Positions 1-8,607 of a DNA stretch of 64,000 nucleotides are shown in pieces; the stretch's first letter is position 1; the number at the start of each line of letters is the position of its first letter. The notes beneath the pieces were generated by a model. The model was not told the origin of the DNA. It searched no databases and worked only from the letters and a program-made list of their open reading frames with translations. The translations under genes were made by a program, and so were the position numbers. Source of the DNA: Erythrobacter donghaensis (GTDB lineage Bacteria; Pseudomonadota; Alphaproteobacteria; Sphingomonadales; Sphingomonadaceae); the NCBI RefSeq assembly GCF_001557325.1, contig NZ_LSJS01000292.1, positions 15,939 to 79,938 of the forward strand, in the 5' to 3' direction.

Positions 1-300
1 AAAGTGGTCGGTGAGGTTCTTCAGCCCCGGCTGCACGCTCCAATTGTATTCACCGACCACGAACAGGAAGGCGTCGGCGCTGCGGATCTTCCCCGCCAGC
101 GTTTCCAGACCCTCGGGCGCCTCGCCCTTGGGGTATTCCTTGTACATGCGGTCGAGCATCGGCAGGCCTGTCGCAGCCGCGTCGATAAGCTCGACATCCG
201 CCCCGCGCGCGCGCAGCTGCCGCACACAGTAGTCGGCGAGGCGGATCCCCTGCCGGTCGCGGCGGTAGGAGCCGTAGAACACGAGGATGCGGTCGGCCAT
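1..300 (-). CDS. NADPH-dependent FMN reductase-like flavoprotein (C-terminus outside window)
   Basis: The first 100 residues of a protein read leftwards from ATG at 300; the rest lies beyond base 1. The N-terminus (MADRILVFYGSYRRDRQG) is a flavodoxin-like first strand followed by the Ser/Tyr/Arg phosphate-binding loop of the NADPH-dependent FMN reductase family. Residues about 83-97 (VVGEYNWSVQPGLKNL) match the family's 'EYN.S.PG.LKN' flavin-contacting segment. Known members reduce FMN or quinones/azo dyes with NAD(P)H in the cytosol. The specific substrate cannot be told. It runs in the same direction as the next genes, but 122 bases separate it from the gene at 423-1349, so co-transcription is unproven. 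Confidence 0.8.
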   Translation of the reverse strand, partial: MADRILVFYGSYRRDRQGIRLADYCVRQLRARGADVELIDAAATGLPMLDRMYKEYPKGEAPEGLETLAGKIRSADAFLFVVGEYNWSVQPGLKNLTDHF

Positions 301-422
301 GGCAAGTCTCCGTCAGCGCGGCAGGCTAGCGGGGTGGCGACGCGCTGGCTTGTCGATTCTGGTTGGTCCGTGCGGTGCGCGCGGCCCTATGAAATAATTC
401 GGGGTGGCCGCGTGCGGGGGCG

Positions 423-1349
423 CTATTCGGCCTCTGCCGCCTCGGCCTCCGGGTTCGGGTCGGCCAGCGGGTCGGCCGCGTCCGCCTCCGCCTCGGCTTC
501 CGCCTGCTGCCGCTCCCATTCGGCACGGGACAGGCGGGTGACGGTGGTGCGGGCGCGGGTGATGCCGTCGCGGAAGCGGCTGCCGGTCATGGTGTATTCC
601 GACGCGTCCTCGCGCCGCCACAGCAAGCCCGCCGCATCGACCTCGAAGGTGACCGAGACGGTGCCGGTGGCGGTGATCGCGGCAGAGGCGGCGGTGGCCT
701 CCTCGGGGGTCAGCGCCTCGCGGCTGATCTCGGCGACCACCAGCGCGGCGCGGGCATCCTCTTCGCGCAGGAAGCCGACGTCGACCGGGCCGGAGCCGGT
801 GAGGATGACCCGCCCCTCCCGCTCGCCCGTGCGCGCCAGCACCACAGGCCCGAGCGCGCCCTTGAGCGCGAAGGCCTGCCCCTCGGCGATCCGGCCCGGC
901 TGCATGCCGAAACCTTCCACCGCCTCGATCGCCGCCTCGGGGTCGCAGCGGACCTGAAATGCTGTCCAGGTAAAGCCCCAGCGCGAGCATACCTCGGTCG
1001 TCCATTCCGCCTCGGCTAGCCATGCAGTGTTGCGGGCGGCGAGTTCGTCGGCGTTGAGCAGGGTCATGCGCCCGTCCGCCGCGACCCGCATCCGGGCTGG
1101 GAACATCCAGCGCTCGTTGCCGCGAATCTCCTCGGGATCGAAGGGGAGGGCATATTCGAACTCGTTGCCCTCGGGCCTCGCCGCGATCACCCGCTCGGCG
1201 ATTGCCTGCCTCCCGCTGGACGAACTGCTGCTGTCGTATTCGCCGCCCTCGGTGCTGGTTTCGTAGGTCATCGCCAGCACATAGTCCTGCGCGGCGGCGG
1301 GCATCGCGAAGACCAGCGCGGCAGCGGCGAGGGCGTGAGCGAGGCGCAT
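423..1349 (-). CDS. Secreted hypothetical protein with poly-Ser stretch
   Basis: Predicted 308 residues. It starts with a clear signal peptide (MRLAHALAAAALVFAMPAAA, then Gln-Asp), so it is exported to the periplasm or beyond. A run of six serines follows near residues 37-42, after an acidic GGEYD stretch. The C-terminal 40 residues are very rich in Ala, Glu and Asp and look disordered. Four cysteine or tryptophan positions in the middle (CSRWGFTW, RCDPEA) suggest a folded central domain, but I do not recognise the family. The ATG overlaps the stop of the PhaB-fusion gene (ATGA, 1347-1351), so it is translationally coupled to it. Function unknown. Confidence 0.75.
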   Translation of the reverse strand: MRLAHALAAAALVFAMPAAAQDYVLAMTYETSTEGGEYDSSSSSSGRQAIAERVIAARPEGNEFEYALPFDPEEIRGNERWMFPARMRVAADGRMTLLNADELAARNTAWLAEAEWTTEVCSRWGFTWTAFQVRCDPEAAIEAVEGFGMQPGRIAEGQAFALKGALGPVVLARTGEREGRVILTGSGPVDVGFLREEDARAALVVAEISREALTPEEATAASAAITATGTVSVTFEVDAAGLLWRREDASEYTMTGSRFRDGITRARTTVTRLSRAEWERQQAEAEAEADAADPLADPNPEAEAAEAE

Positions 1350-2512
1350 CACCCGGCGTGCCCTGCCGCGCGCCATTGGCGCACCAGCCGGGAGCCGATC
1401 CCGAATTCCGCCATCGCAAGGAACAGCGTCATCAGCAGGGCCCAGCTCTCCGGCGCGGCCAGCCCCGCCGCGCCGCCCGCGATGAACGCCGCGCCCAGCC
1501 CGTGGAACACCCGGCCCCCATACATCACCGGAAACACGAGGTAGCGCAGCCCCACTCCGATGGCGACGATCGGGATGGCGGCAAAGGGCTCCGCTTCGAG
1601 GCGCAGCCAGCCGACATAGAACCCCGCGAGCAGCACCGGCACGGTCGCGGCTCCGATCCATTCGAGCCGCTTGCCGGGGCCTGCTGCGGGCGCCTTGAAG
1701 CCGTATTTCGTCACCAGCTGCGCCACCGGCGCGATCGCGAGGCCGCACACGAACAGGGTGAAGAAGGCGGTCTTGGGGCCTGCAGTGAGGAATGCGAACG
1801 TGGCGGCGAGCCACGCAATGCCTGAGACCAGCACCCCCGCGCCGCCGTTCTCGCTGGTGAGGAACGCCACCCCGCGGGCGATTTCCTCCGCCATGCCGAG
1901 GCGGCCGACGGGGATTTTCGCGACGATCTTTTCGAGCACCGGCGCGGGCACCGCGGCGACCATGTCGGTGTCGATATAGCCCGGCGCGATGGCGTTCACC
2001 GTCACCCCGAACTTCGCGCCTTCCTGCGCCAAGGCCTTGGTAAAGCCGTGAATTCCGCTCTTCGCGGCGGCATAGTTGACCTGGCCGTATTGCCCGGCCT
2101 GCCCGTTGATCGAGCCGATATTGACGATCCGCCCCCACCCGCGCTCGCGCATGCCGGGGAAGGTCGCCTTGGCCATGTTGAAGCACCCGCCGAGGTTGAT
2201 GCGCAGCACCTCGTTCCAGTCGTCGAAGCTCATCTTGTGGAGCGTGCCGTCGCGGGTGATCCCGGCGTTGTTGATCACGATGTCGACGGGGCCGTGCTCC
2301 GCCTCGACCTGCGCCACGCCGCTCATCGTTGCATGATGATCGCCCACGTCCCACTTGTAGGCGGGGATGCCGGTTTGCGCGGTGAACAGCCGGGCCTTCT
2401 CCTCGTTGCCGGCATAGTTGGCGATGACGGTGTGGCCCTGGCGCTGGAGCCGCTTGCAGATCGCCTCCCCGATCCCGCGCGTTCCCCCGGTGACGATGGC
2501 TACACGGCCCAT
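1349..2512 (-). CDS. phaB: Acetoacetyl-CoA reductase (PhaB) truncated and fused in frame to a membrane protein
   Basis: 387 residues. Residues 1-224 are a typical PhaB, the NADPH-dependent reductase making (R)-3-hydroxybutyryl-CoA for PHA synthesis: TGGTRGIG at 8-15, NNAG at 81-84, and the catalytic set S134, Y147, K151 (NYAAAKSG). Intact PhaB is about 240 residues and ends with a last beta strand plus an INGGQ motif. Here that end is missing. After SENGG the frame runs straight into about 160 residues with four or five hydrophobic segments (for example LLMTLFLAMAEFGIGSRLV), resembling small DUF7010-like membrane proteins that lack their first residues. The simplest reading is a deletion that joined phaB to the next gene. 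The lost strand belongs to the Rossmann core, so reductase activity is doubtful. An assembly error is the alternative. Confidence 0.85.
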   Translation of the reverse strand: MGRVAIVTGGTRGIGEAICKRLQRQGHTVIANYAGNEEKARLFTAQTGIPAYKWDVGDHHATMSGVAQVEAEHGPVDIVINNAGITRDGTLHKMSFDDWNEVLRINLGGCFNMAKATFPGMRERGWGRIVNIGSINGQAGQYGQVNYAAAKSGIHGFTKALAQEGAKFGVTVNAIAPGYIDTDMVAAVPAPVLEKIVAKIPVGRLGMAEEIARGVAFLTSENGGAGVLVSGIAWLAATFAFLTAGPKTAFFTLFVCGLAIAPVAQLVTKYGFKAPAAGPGKRLEWIGAATVPVLLAGFYVGWLRLEAEPFAAIPIVAIGVGLRYLVFPVMYGGRVFHGLGAAFIAGGAAGLAAPESWALLMTLFLAMAEFGIGSRLVRQWRAAGHAG

Positions 2513-2609
2513 GGCATTCTCCCCTTGGCGTTATGCTTGCGAGGATAGCCTAGCGGGCGCATTCCCTTAGGGAAAGCGGGGAATAGCTATGCGTATGGCG
2601 CGGATATGA

Positions 2610-2642
2610 GGGCGCAATAACCGCGCAATAACCGGGCAATGA
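2610..2642. repeat. Three 11-bp tandem units (CCGCGCAATAA type) upstream of phaB
   Basis: Three consecutive 11-base units: GGGCGCAATAA, CCGCGCAATAA, CCGGGCAATGA. One unit per helical turn puts them on one face of the helix. They lie about 100 bases upstream of the phaB-fusion start, in a 173-base non-coding gap that otherwise shows nothing. Very similar units occur at 45241-45283. Confidence 0.6.
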
Positions 2643-2685
2643 TGTGATGCGGTTCGGCGGCCTGCTGCCACCCGTGGAAGGCGAA

Positions 2686-3486
2686 TCAGAACTTGATCTG
2701 CGTGCCCACGTAAACCGCCTGGCTGTCCTGCACCGAATTGGTCAGCGGATCGAGCCGTTCGCGCTCCTGCGAGTAGCGCACGCCTGCGGTCACGTTGAGG
2801 TTGGGCGAGAGGCGGAAGCTGCCGCCCACGCCCACGGTCTGCGCTGCGGTCGAATCGAGGGTGTTGGGCGAGCGGCCCGCGATCTGGCGATCCTCGAGCT
2901 CGATCCGCGGCTGGAGGCGCGAGGGCTTGTCCGCGGCCTTGGGGCGCGAGGGTTCGAACTGCGCGAGATCGGGCAGGGCGAGCTTCTGGACGTTGGCCGA
3001 CAGGTCGACCGTGCGCGCGAAGCTCTTGTAGCCGCGCGCCGCGCCGAGCTGGAACTTGCTGGCATCGAGCCCGGCGAGCGCGGAGCTGCCGCGGCCCGGA
3101 ACGGCATCGAGCGTCTGCCGCACCGAGATCGCGCGGACCGTGTCGTCATCGACCCGCACCGCGACCGTCACCGTGCGCTTGCCGCTGATCGGCGGGGCAC
3201 TGGCGGGGGTGAAATGCACGCCGCGCGCCCGGGCCTTGCCGGCGACGCGGGCAGCGAGTTCGGGATCGACCGAGGCGGGGGTGAAGCTCCCCAGGCTCAG
3301 CGCATCGCGCCCGGCACCGGTGATCGCGGCCGAGATTGCGGCTGCCTGCACCGGGGCGAACTGCCCGGCCAGCGCGAGTCCGGCGCTGGGCACGGCCAGC
3401 GCAAGCGCGCCGCAGAGCGCGACGAGCGTCCGCGAGCGCCGTGCCCGCATCCCCTCCTTCGCCATCCTGTTCGCCTTGCGTGCCAT
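2686..3486 (-). CDS. Exported hypothetical protein, possible outer-membrane-associated C-terminus
   Basis: 266 residues from ATG 3486, chosen because AAGGCGG precedes it. The start is basic (MARKANRMAKEGMRARRSR) and is followed by a hydrophobic segment ending in ALAGQ, consistent with a long signal peptide. The middle holds two proline-rich repeats of the type SFTPASV / HFTPASAP at about residues 65-95. The last 60 residues alternate hydrophobic and polar residues in strand-like blocks (GGSFRLSPNLNVTAGVRYSQ) and end in Phe, as outer-membrane beta-barrel strands do. The protein is too short on barrel strands to be sure. No family recognised. Confidence 0.65.
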   Translation of the reverse strand: MARKANRMAKEGMRARRSRTLVALCGALALAVPSAGLALAGQFAPVQAAAISAAITGAGRDALSLGSFTPASVDPELAARVAGKARARGVHFTPASAPPISGKRTVTVAVRVDDDTVRAISVRQTLDAVPGRGSSALAGLDASKFQLGAARGYKSFARTVDLSANVQKLALPDLAQFEPSRPKAADKPSRLQPRIELEDRQIAGRSPNTLDSTAAQTVGVGGSFRLSPNLNVTAGVRYSQERERLDPLTNSVQDSQAVYVGTQIKF

Positions 3487-3576
3487 TCCGCCTTCGTTCC
3501 TGTTCCCATGCGCGGGCCCTTCGCGATTAAGAGCCCAAGCGGACACGACATTAACACGTGATGAGTCGCGCGCCTT

Positions 3577-3592
3577 TCCACAAATATGTGGA
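3577..3592. promoter_or_regulatory. Palindrome TCCACA-AATA-TGTGGA in divergent intergenic region
   Basis: A perfect 6-bp inverted repeat around a 4-base centre. It sits between the divergent genes starting at 3486 (-) and 3842 (+), 91 bases upstream of the former. It could be an operator. The remaining 250 bases up to 3841 show no gene, only a CG-rich leader and a plausible ribosome-binding site AAGGA before GTG 3842. Confidence 0.35.
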
Positions 3593-3841
3593 GTGACCGG
3601 CAAGGGCTTGCAACGATCTTGCCGCAAGCAGCCCGGTTTCCCCGCTCACCTGTGGCACCATGCACACAGAAAGCCTTGCATCCCCGTGCAATTCAGCCCC
3701 GGTAAAGCACGTGCGGCGCTCTTGCCGAAGGGCGGTCGTGCCCCGGGCGAAAGCGCCTTCGTGCTTGCCGCAAGGGGGCTTGCCACTATAGAGCGGGCCC
3801 GAGACGTTTGCTCTAGACTTTTGCTCAAGGATGATCCGGCA

Positions 3842-4297
3842 GTGACACGCGCCCCTTCCGCCCTTCTTCGCCGCACCTTGGGCTATGCCCTGCTCGGCAC
3901 CGCGCTGGTCGGCCTTGCGGCCTGCGGCGGGCGTGACCGTCCGCGCACCGAACTGGCCGCGGCGCAGCTCAACACGATCGGCGTCAACGCCTATCTGTGG
4001 CGCGCCGCGCTCGAGACGGTGAGCTTCGCGCCGCTGCTCCAGACCGACAGCGCGGGCGGGGTGATCGTGACCGACTGGTATGCCAACCCGGCCAACCCCG
4101 GCGAGCGGGTGAAGCTGACCATCACGATCCTCGACCAGGACCTGCGCGCCGATGCGCTGCGGGTCGCGGCGAGCCGCCAGGTCAACGAGGGCGGCAACTG
4201 GGTCGAAGCCCCGGTGCAGGCGGCGACGGTGCAGAAGCTCGAGGACATCATCCTCACCAAGGCCCGCGACCTGCGTCGCCAGGCCCTCGCTTCGTAA
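3842..4297 (+). CDS. DUF3576 family lipoprotein
   Basis: 151 residues from GTG 3842, preceded by AAGGA ten bases upstream. No ATG is available near the signal peptide. The N-terminus (LGYALLGTALVGLAACGG) is a lipoprotein signal with lipobox LAAC, so the mature protein is lipid-anchored. The body (IGVNAYLWRAALETVSF, then TDWYANPANPGERVKL) is the DUF3576 signature. This family nearly always sits just before leuS in alphaproteobacteria, as here (24 bases), and leads into lptE. That context suggests an envelope role, but none has been established that I know of. Confidence 0.88.
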   Translation: MTRAPSALLRRTLGYALLGTALVGLAACGGRDRPRTELAAAQLNTIGVNAYLWRAALETVSFAPLLQTDSAGGVIVTDWYANPANPGERVKLTITILDQDLRADALRVAASRQVNEGGNWVEAPVQAATVQKLEDIILTKARDLRRQALAS

Positions 4298-4321
4298 TAC
4301 TGCTCCACCGGACCGACCTAC

Positions 4322-6937
4322 ATGAGTGACTCCCGCTTCGACCCTTCGGTCGCCGATGAACGCTGGCAGCGTGCCTGGACGGACGCGGGCACCTTCACTG
4401 CGGATTCGGCCAGCCCCAAGCCCAAGAGCTACATCCTCGAGATGTTCCCCTATCCTTCGGGGCGCATCCACATGGGGCATGTGCGCAACTACACGATGGG
4501 CGACGTGCTGGCGCGCTATCAGAAGATGCGCGGGTTCGAGGTGCTCCACCCGATGGGCTGGGACGCCTTCGGGATGCCGGCCGAAAACGCCGCGATGGAA
4601 AAGGGCGTGCACCCCGGCGGCTGGACGCGCCAGAACATCGCGCAGATGAAGGCGCAGTTGCAGCGCATCGGCTTCGCGCTCGACTGGACGCGCGAATTCG
4701 CCACCTGCGATCCTGAGTATTACGGCCACGAACAGGCGCTGTTCCTCGACCTCTACGAGGCGGGGCTGGTCTATCGCAAGGAGAGCACGGTCAACTGGGA
4801 CCCGGTCGACATGACGGTTCTGGCGAACGAGCAGGTGATCGACGGCAAGGGCTGGCGTTCTGGCGCGGAGGTCGAGAAGCGCAAGCTGAACCAGTGGTTC
4901 CTCAAGATCACCGAATTTGCCGATGATCTGCTGGAAGGCCTCGGGAGCCTCGAGGACTGGCCCGAGAAGGTTCGCCTGATGCAGGAGAACTGGATCGGGA
5001 AGTCGCAGGGGTTGGAATTCAGCTTCGACCTTTCCGAGCCCCTTCCCTTGAGGGAAGGGGTTGGGGATGGGTGTGCGACGCCCGCGGATGCCGTACCCCC
5101 ACCCCCAACCCCTCCCCAAGGGGAGGGGAGCCTTCAGCGCTTGCCCGTCTACACCACCCGCCCGGACACGATCTTCGGCGCGAGCTTCGTTGCCGTGGCG
5201 GCAGACCATCCGATTGCGCAGTCGCTGGCGGGCGATCCGGAGGTCGCCGCGTTCATCGAGGCGTGCAAGCGCGGCGGGACCAAGGCGGCGGAAGTCGAAA
5301 CCGCCGAAAAGCTGGGCTACCGCACGGCGATCACCGCGCGCCATCCCTTCACCGGCGAGCCGCTCCCGGTCTTCATCGCCAACTTCGTGCTGATGGAATA
5401 CGGCACCGGCGCCGTCATGGGCGTGCCGGGGCATGACCAGCGCGACTTCGAATTCGCCACCAAGTACGGCCTGCCGATCGCGCGCGTGGTCGCCAGCGAT
5501 CCGGCGCGCGCCGACGAGCCCTTCATGGGCGAGGCCGAGGCGGGGGACGGGGTGATCGTCAACTCCGATTTCCTCGACGGCATGACGGTGGAGGAGGCCA
5601 AGGCCGCCGTCATCGCGCGCGCCGAGGCCGGCGGATGGGGCGAAGGCCGCACCGTGTGGCGCCTGCGCGACTGGGGCGTGTCGCGCCAGCGCTATTGGGG
5701 CACGCCGATCCCCTTCATCCACTGCGATGCCTGCGGCGTGGTGCCGGTCCCCAAGGACCAGCTGCCCGTCACGCTGCCCGAGGACGTCAGCTTCGAGATC
5801 CCCGGCAACCCGCTCGAACGCCACCCGACCTGGAAGCACGTCGATTGCCCCAAGTGCGGCAAAGCGGCGCGGCGCGAGACCGATACGCTCGACACCTTCG
5901 TCGACAGCTCGTGGTATTTCCTGCGCTTCGCCAGCCAGCCCGCCGACCGACCCTTCGACCCCGAGGAGGTCGCCAAGTGGATGCCGGTGCAGCACTATAT
6001 CGGCGGCATCGAGCACGCGATCCTGCACCTGCTCTACGCCCGCTTCTGGACGCGGGCGCTGGCGCAGATCGGGCAGACCGAGGTGAAGGAGCCCTTCGCG
6101 GCGCTGTTCACGCAGGGCATGGTGACGCACGAGACCTATAGCCGGATCGATCCCGCGCGCGGGGTGCCGGTGTTCTTCGGCCCCGAGGAAGTAGACCGCA
6201 CCTCGGAAGGCGCGACGCTGCTCGCCGACAGCGCCCCGGTCGATGTCGGCCGCGTCATCAAGATGTCGAAGTCGAAGAAGAACGTCGTCGACCCCGATGC
6301 GATCATCGCCCGCCACGGCGCGGATGCGGTGCGCTGGTTCATGCTTTCGGACTCCCCGCCCGAGCGCGACCTGCCGTGGTCCGACGCCGGGATCGAGGGC
6401 TGCGCGCGCTTCGTCCAGCGCTTGTGGCGGCTGTTCCAGGCCTACGATGCCTCGGCCGAGGGCGAGGACAAGGCGCTCGACCGCAAGACCCACCAGACCA
6501 TCGCCGCGGTCGCCGCCGACATCGAGGCGCTGGGGTTCAACAAGGCGGTCGCGCGCATCTACGAGCTGACCGGCGCGACCGAGAAAGCGGCCCCCTCGGC
6601 TAGCCGCTCAGCCGCAATCCGCGCCCTCGTCCACCTCGCCGCGCCGATGATGCCGCACCTCGCGGAAGAGGCCTGGGCGGCCATGGGCAACACCACCCTC
6701 ATCGCCGATGCGCCCTGGCCCGAGGTCGACCCCGCGCTGCTGGTCGATGACGAGGTCACCATCGCGATCCAGCACATGGGCAAGCTGCGCGACACCGTCA
6801 CCGCGCCGAAGGGGGCTTCCAAGGAAGACCTCGAGGCGCTGGCGCTCGCCTCGGCCAACCTGCAACGCTCGATTGATGGCGCGGCGGTGCGCAAGGTCAT
6901 TGTCGTGCCCGACCGATTGGTGAATATCGTCACCTGA
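4322..6937 (+). CDS. leuS: Leucyl-tRNA synthetase
   Basis: 871 residues, class I aminoacyl-tRNA synthetase charging tRNA-Leu in the cytosol. The HIGH-type motif is HMGH at residues 50-53 and the KMSKS loop is at 647-651. The CP1 editing domain is marked by TTRPDT near residue 281, and a zinc-ribbon-like pair CDAC / CPKC lies at about 469 and 510. Residues about 240-271 (rich in Pro, Gly, Glu) are an insertion encoded by a palindromic DNA repeat (5038-5131) that stays in frame, just before the editing-domain TTRPDT. Homologues normally have only a few residues there. The stop overlaps the lptE start (TGATG). The enzyme is essential, so the insertion must be tolerated. Confidence 0.97.
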   Translation: MSDSRFDPSVADERWQRAWTDAGTFTADSASPKPKSYILEMFPYPSGRIHMGHVRNYTMGDVLARYQKMRGFEVLHPMGWDAFGMPAENAAMEKGVHPGGWTRQNIAQMKAQLQRIGFALDWTREFATCDPEYYGHEQALFLDLYEAGLVYRKESTVNWDPVDMTVLANEQVIDGKGWRSGAEVEKRKLNQWFLKITEFADDLLEGLGSLEDWPEKVRLMQENWIGKSQGLEFSFDLSEPLPLREGVGDGCATPADAVPPPPTPPQGEGSLQRLPVYTTRPDTIFGASFVAVAADHPIAQSLAGDPEVAAFIEACKRGGTKAAEVETAEKLGYRTAITARHPFTGEPLPVFIANFVLMEYGTGAVMGVPGHDQRDFEFATKYGLPIARVVASDPARADEPFMGEAEAGDGVIVNSDFLDGMTVEEAKAAVIARAEAGGWGEGRTVWRLRDWGVSRQRYWGTPIPFIHCDACGVVPVPKDQLPVTLPEDVSFEIPGNPLERHPTWKHVDCPKCGKAARRETDTLDTFVDSSWYFLRFASQPADRPFDPEEVAKWMPVQHYIGGIEHAILHLLYARFWTRALAQIGQTEVKEPFAALFTQGMVTHETYSRIDPARGVPVFFGPEEVDRTSEGATLLADSAPVDVGRVIKMSKSKKNVVDPDAIIARHGADAVRWFMLSDSPPERDLPWSDAGIEGCARFVQRLWRLFQAYDASAEGEDKALDRKTHQTIAAVAADIEALGFNKAVARIYELTGATEKAAPSASRSAAIRALVHLAAPMMPHLAEEAWAAMGNTTLIADAPWPEVDPALLVDDEVTIAIQHMGKLRDTVTAPKGASKEDLEALALASANLQRSIDGAAVRKVIVVPDRLVNIVT
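5038..5131. repeat. Palindromic repeat element inserted in frame within leuS
   Basis: About 94 bases made of two arms in inverted orientation. Each arm contains a small hairpin of the CCCTTCCCTTGAGGGAAGGG type followed by a GGTTGGGGATGGG block; the centre is GACGCCCGCGGATG. It reads through without stops as about 31 residues. It resembles intergenic palindromic elements common in sphingomonads and recalls in-frame Rickettsia palindromic elements. No second copy of this family is in the window. Confidence 0.75.
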
Positions 6938-7437
6938 TGCGGATGCTCGTCCTCCTCGCGGCCTCGCTGGCCCTTGCCGCCTGCGGCCTCTCGCCGATGT
7001 ATGCGGGCGGGGCGCAGTCGGCCTCGGCGCAGGGGCTGGCGGCGGTCGAGGTTCCGGCGATCCAGGGCCGCGGCGGCTGGCTGGTCAAGAACGCGCTCGA
7101 CGCCCGGCTCGGCGTCGCCGGAGAGGCGACGCCGCGCTACCGGCTCGACGTGCGGCTCGACGATTCGCTCGAGGCCCTCGGCGTCCTCAACGACGACACC
7201 ATCAGCCGCGAACGCCGCGTGCTGCGCGCGCGCTACCAGCTGGTCGACCTGGCGAGCGGGGCGGTGCTGCTCGATGCGACCGCGGGCTCGGACGCGGGGA
7301 TCGACGTGGTCTCCAGCGAATATGCCACCATCGCCGCCGAGCAGAAGGCGCTCGAGAACCTCGCGCTCGAGGTCGCCGACCGCGTGGCGACGCAGGTCGC
7401 GCTGACGCTCAGGGCGCAAGCCTCGCGTCAGCCGTGA
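6937..7437 (+). CDS. lptE: LPS-assembly lipoprotein LptE
   Basis: 166 residues. Signal [22 protein letters not shown] with lipobox LAAC; the 'CGLSPMY' start of the mature protein is typical of alphaproteobacterial LptE. LptE plugs the LptD barrel and helps insert lipopolysaccharide in the outer membrane. The length and the pattern YRLDVRLDDSLEAL... match the family. It overlaps leuS by one base and holA by four, so the block is translated as a coupled unit. Two other LPS-transport genes, lptA and lptC, are 2.5 kb away in a separate unit. Confidence 0.87.
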   Translation: MRMLVLLAASLALAACGLSPMYAGGAQSASAQGLAAVEVPAIQGRGGWLVKNALDARLGVAGEATPRYRLDVRLDDSLEALGVLNDDTISRERRVLRARYQLVDLASGAVLLDATAGSDAGIDVVSSEYATIAAEQKALENLALEVADRVATQVALTLRAQASRQP

Positions 7438-8498
7438 AGGCGACCCAGAAGGATTTTCTGCGCGGCGTTCCGGCGGGTTTGACCTCCTGCCGCATCTTCT
7501 TCTTCTGCGGCCCCGACGAGGCCGGCGCCAACGCCGCCGCGCAGCGCATCGCTGCGGCGCTCCCCGACCCGGGCGAGCGGATCGAGCTGACGGGCGCCGA
7601 CCTCAAGCGCGACCCCGCGCTGCTCGGCGACGAGGCGCGCTCGACCTCGCTGTTCGGCGGCAGCCGCCACATCTGGGTGCGCGCCAGCGGCGAGGAGGCG
7701 CACGATGCCTTGCAGATCCTGATCGAGACCTCCGAAGCCGGCGCAGGCGCGGCCGCGCCGGTGATCGTCGTCGCGACTTCGGCCACCGACAAGTCGCGCA
7801 CCGCCAAGCTGCTGGAAAAGCGCAAGGATGCGCTGGTCGCGATGTTCCACCCGCCGGAATTGAAGGATGCTGCGCAGGCGGTGCGGGGGATGGCCGATGC
7901 TGCGGGCCTCAGGCTCGGCGGCGACCTCGCCGAACGCATCGCGCGCGCCGCCGGGCTCGACGTGCGCCTCGCCCAGTCCGAGATCGACAAGCTCGCGCTC
8001 TACGTGGGCGCCGATCCGCAGGCCCCGCGCCCCGCCACCCCCGAGGATCACGCCGCGATCGGCGCGGCCACGGAAGAGGATGGCTTCGCTCCGCTGGTCA
8101 ACGCCGTGCTCGGCGGCGAGACCACGAAGATCGCGGGCGAGATCCGGCGCATGCGCGAACTCGGCCTCAACCCGGTGGGCGTGGCACTGGCGCTCGAGCG
8201 GCGGGCGGGCCAGCTGGCGCAGATCGCGGCCTTCCTCGGCCCGCGCGGGAGCTTCGAGCAGATCGACAAGGGCGCCGAGATGCGGCTCGGCATCTTCTTC
8301 CGCGAAAAGCGCGACATCGCGCAGCAATACAAGCGCTGGACCCAGCCCGCCGCGCGCGGGGGGCGCGAGACGCGGCTTGACCGGCTGATCCCGCGCCTTG
8401 TCGCCTTGCATCGCAACCTGATCGCCAACAGCCAGGCTGCCGAGCTGCTGCTGGCGCAGGAACTGGCAGAAATTGGCCGATTTGCTGCGAAGCGGTAG
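7434..8498 (+). CDS. holA: DNA polymerase III delta subunit
   Basis: 354 residues from GTG 7434, which overlaps the lptE stop (GTGA). HolA opens the beta sliding clamp within the clamp-loader complex. The order leuS-lptE-holA is conserved in many proteobacteria. Sequence support: the N-terminal FFCGPDEAGANAAAQRI segment, the central ALVAMFHPPELK region, the lid region (AGLRLGGDLAERIARAAG), and the C-terminal helical collar with NPVGVALALERRAGQL. The delta subunit normally lacks a functional Walker A, and none is seen here. Length is normal. Confidence 0.9.
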   Translation: MKATQKDFLRGVPAGLTSCRIFFFCGPDEAGANAAAQRIAAALPDPGERIELTGADLKRDPALLGDEARSTSLFGGSRHIWVRASGEEAHDALQILIETSEAGAGAAAPVIVVATSATDKSRTAKLLEKRKDALVAMFHPPELKDAAQAVRGMADAAGLRLGGDLAERIARAAGLDVRLAQSEIDKLALYVGADPQAPRPATPEDHAAIGAATEEDGFAPLVNAVLGGETTKIAGEIRRMRELGLNPVGVALALERRAGQLAQIAAFLGPRGSFEQIDKGAEMRLGIFFREKRDIAQQYKRWTQPAARGGRETRLDRLIPRLVALHRNLIANSQAAELLLAQELAEIGRFAAKR

Positions 8499-8607
8499 CA
8501 AAATGTGCCAAGCTGCCTTCGCAGTCGCACAATCCATCTTTCTATATGTAATAAACCTGATCTAAACCAAGTTCCGCGAGGGTCGCGCCTCAGGGGAAAC
8601 GGCTTTC

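Noticed and set aside
37-957. Plus-strand frame of about 300 codons at the left end
   Set aside because: It is antisense to the flavin reductase fragment and the secreted protein, both of which have real protein features.
3551-6493. A 980-codon open frame on the minus strand across leuS
   Set aside because: It is an antisense frame of a GC-rich gene. leuS on the plus strand has every family motif, and the antisense translation is Arg/Asp/His-rich without domains.
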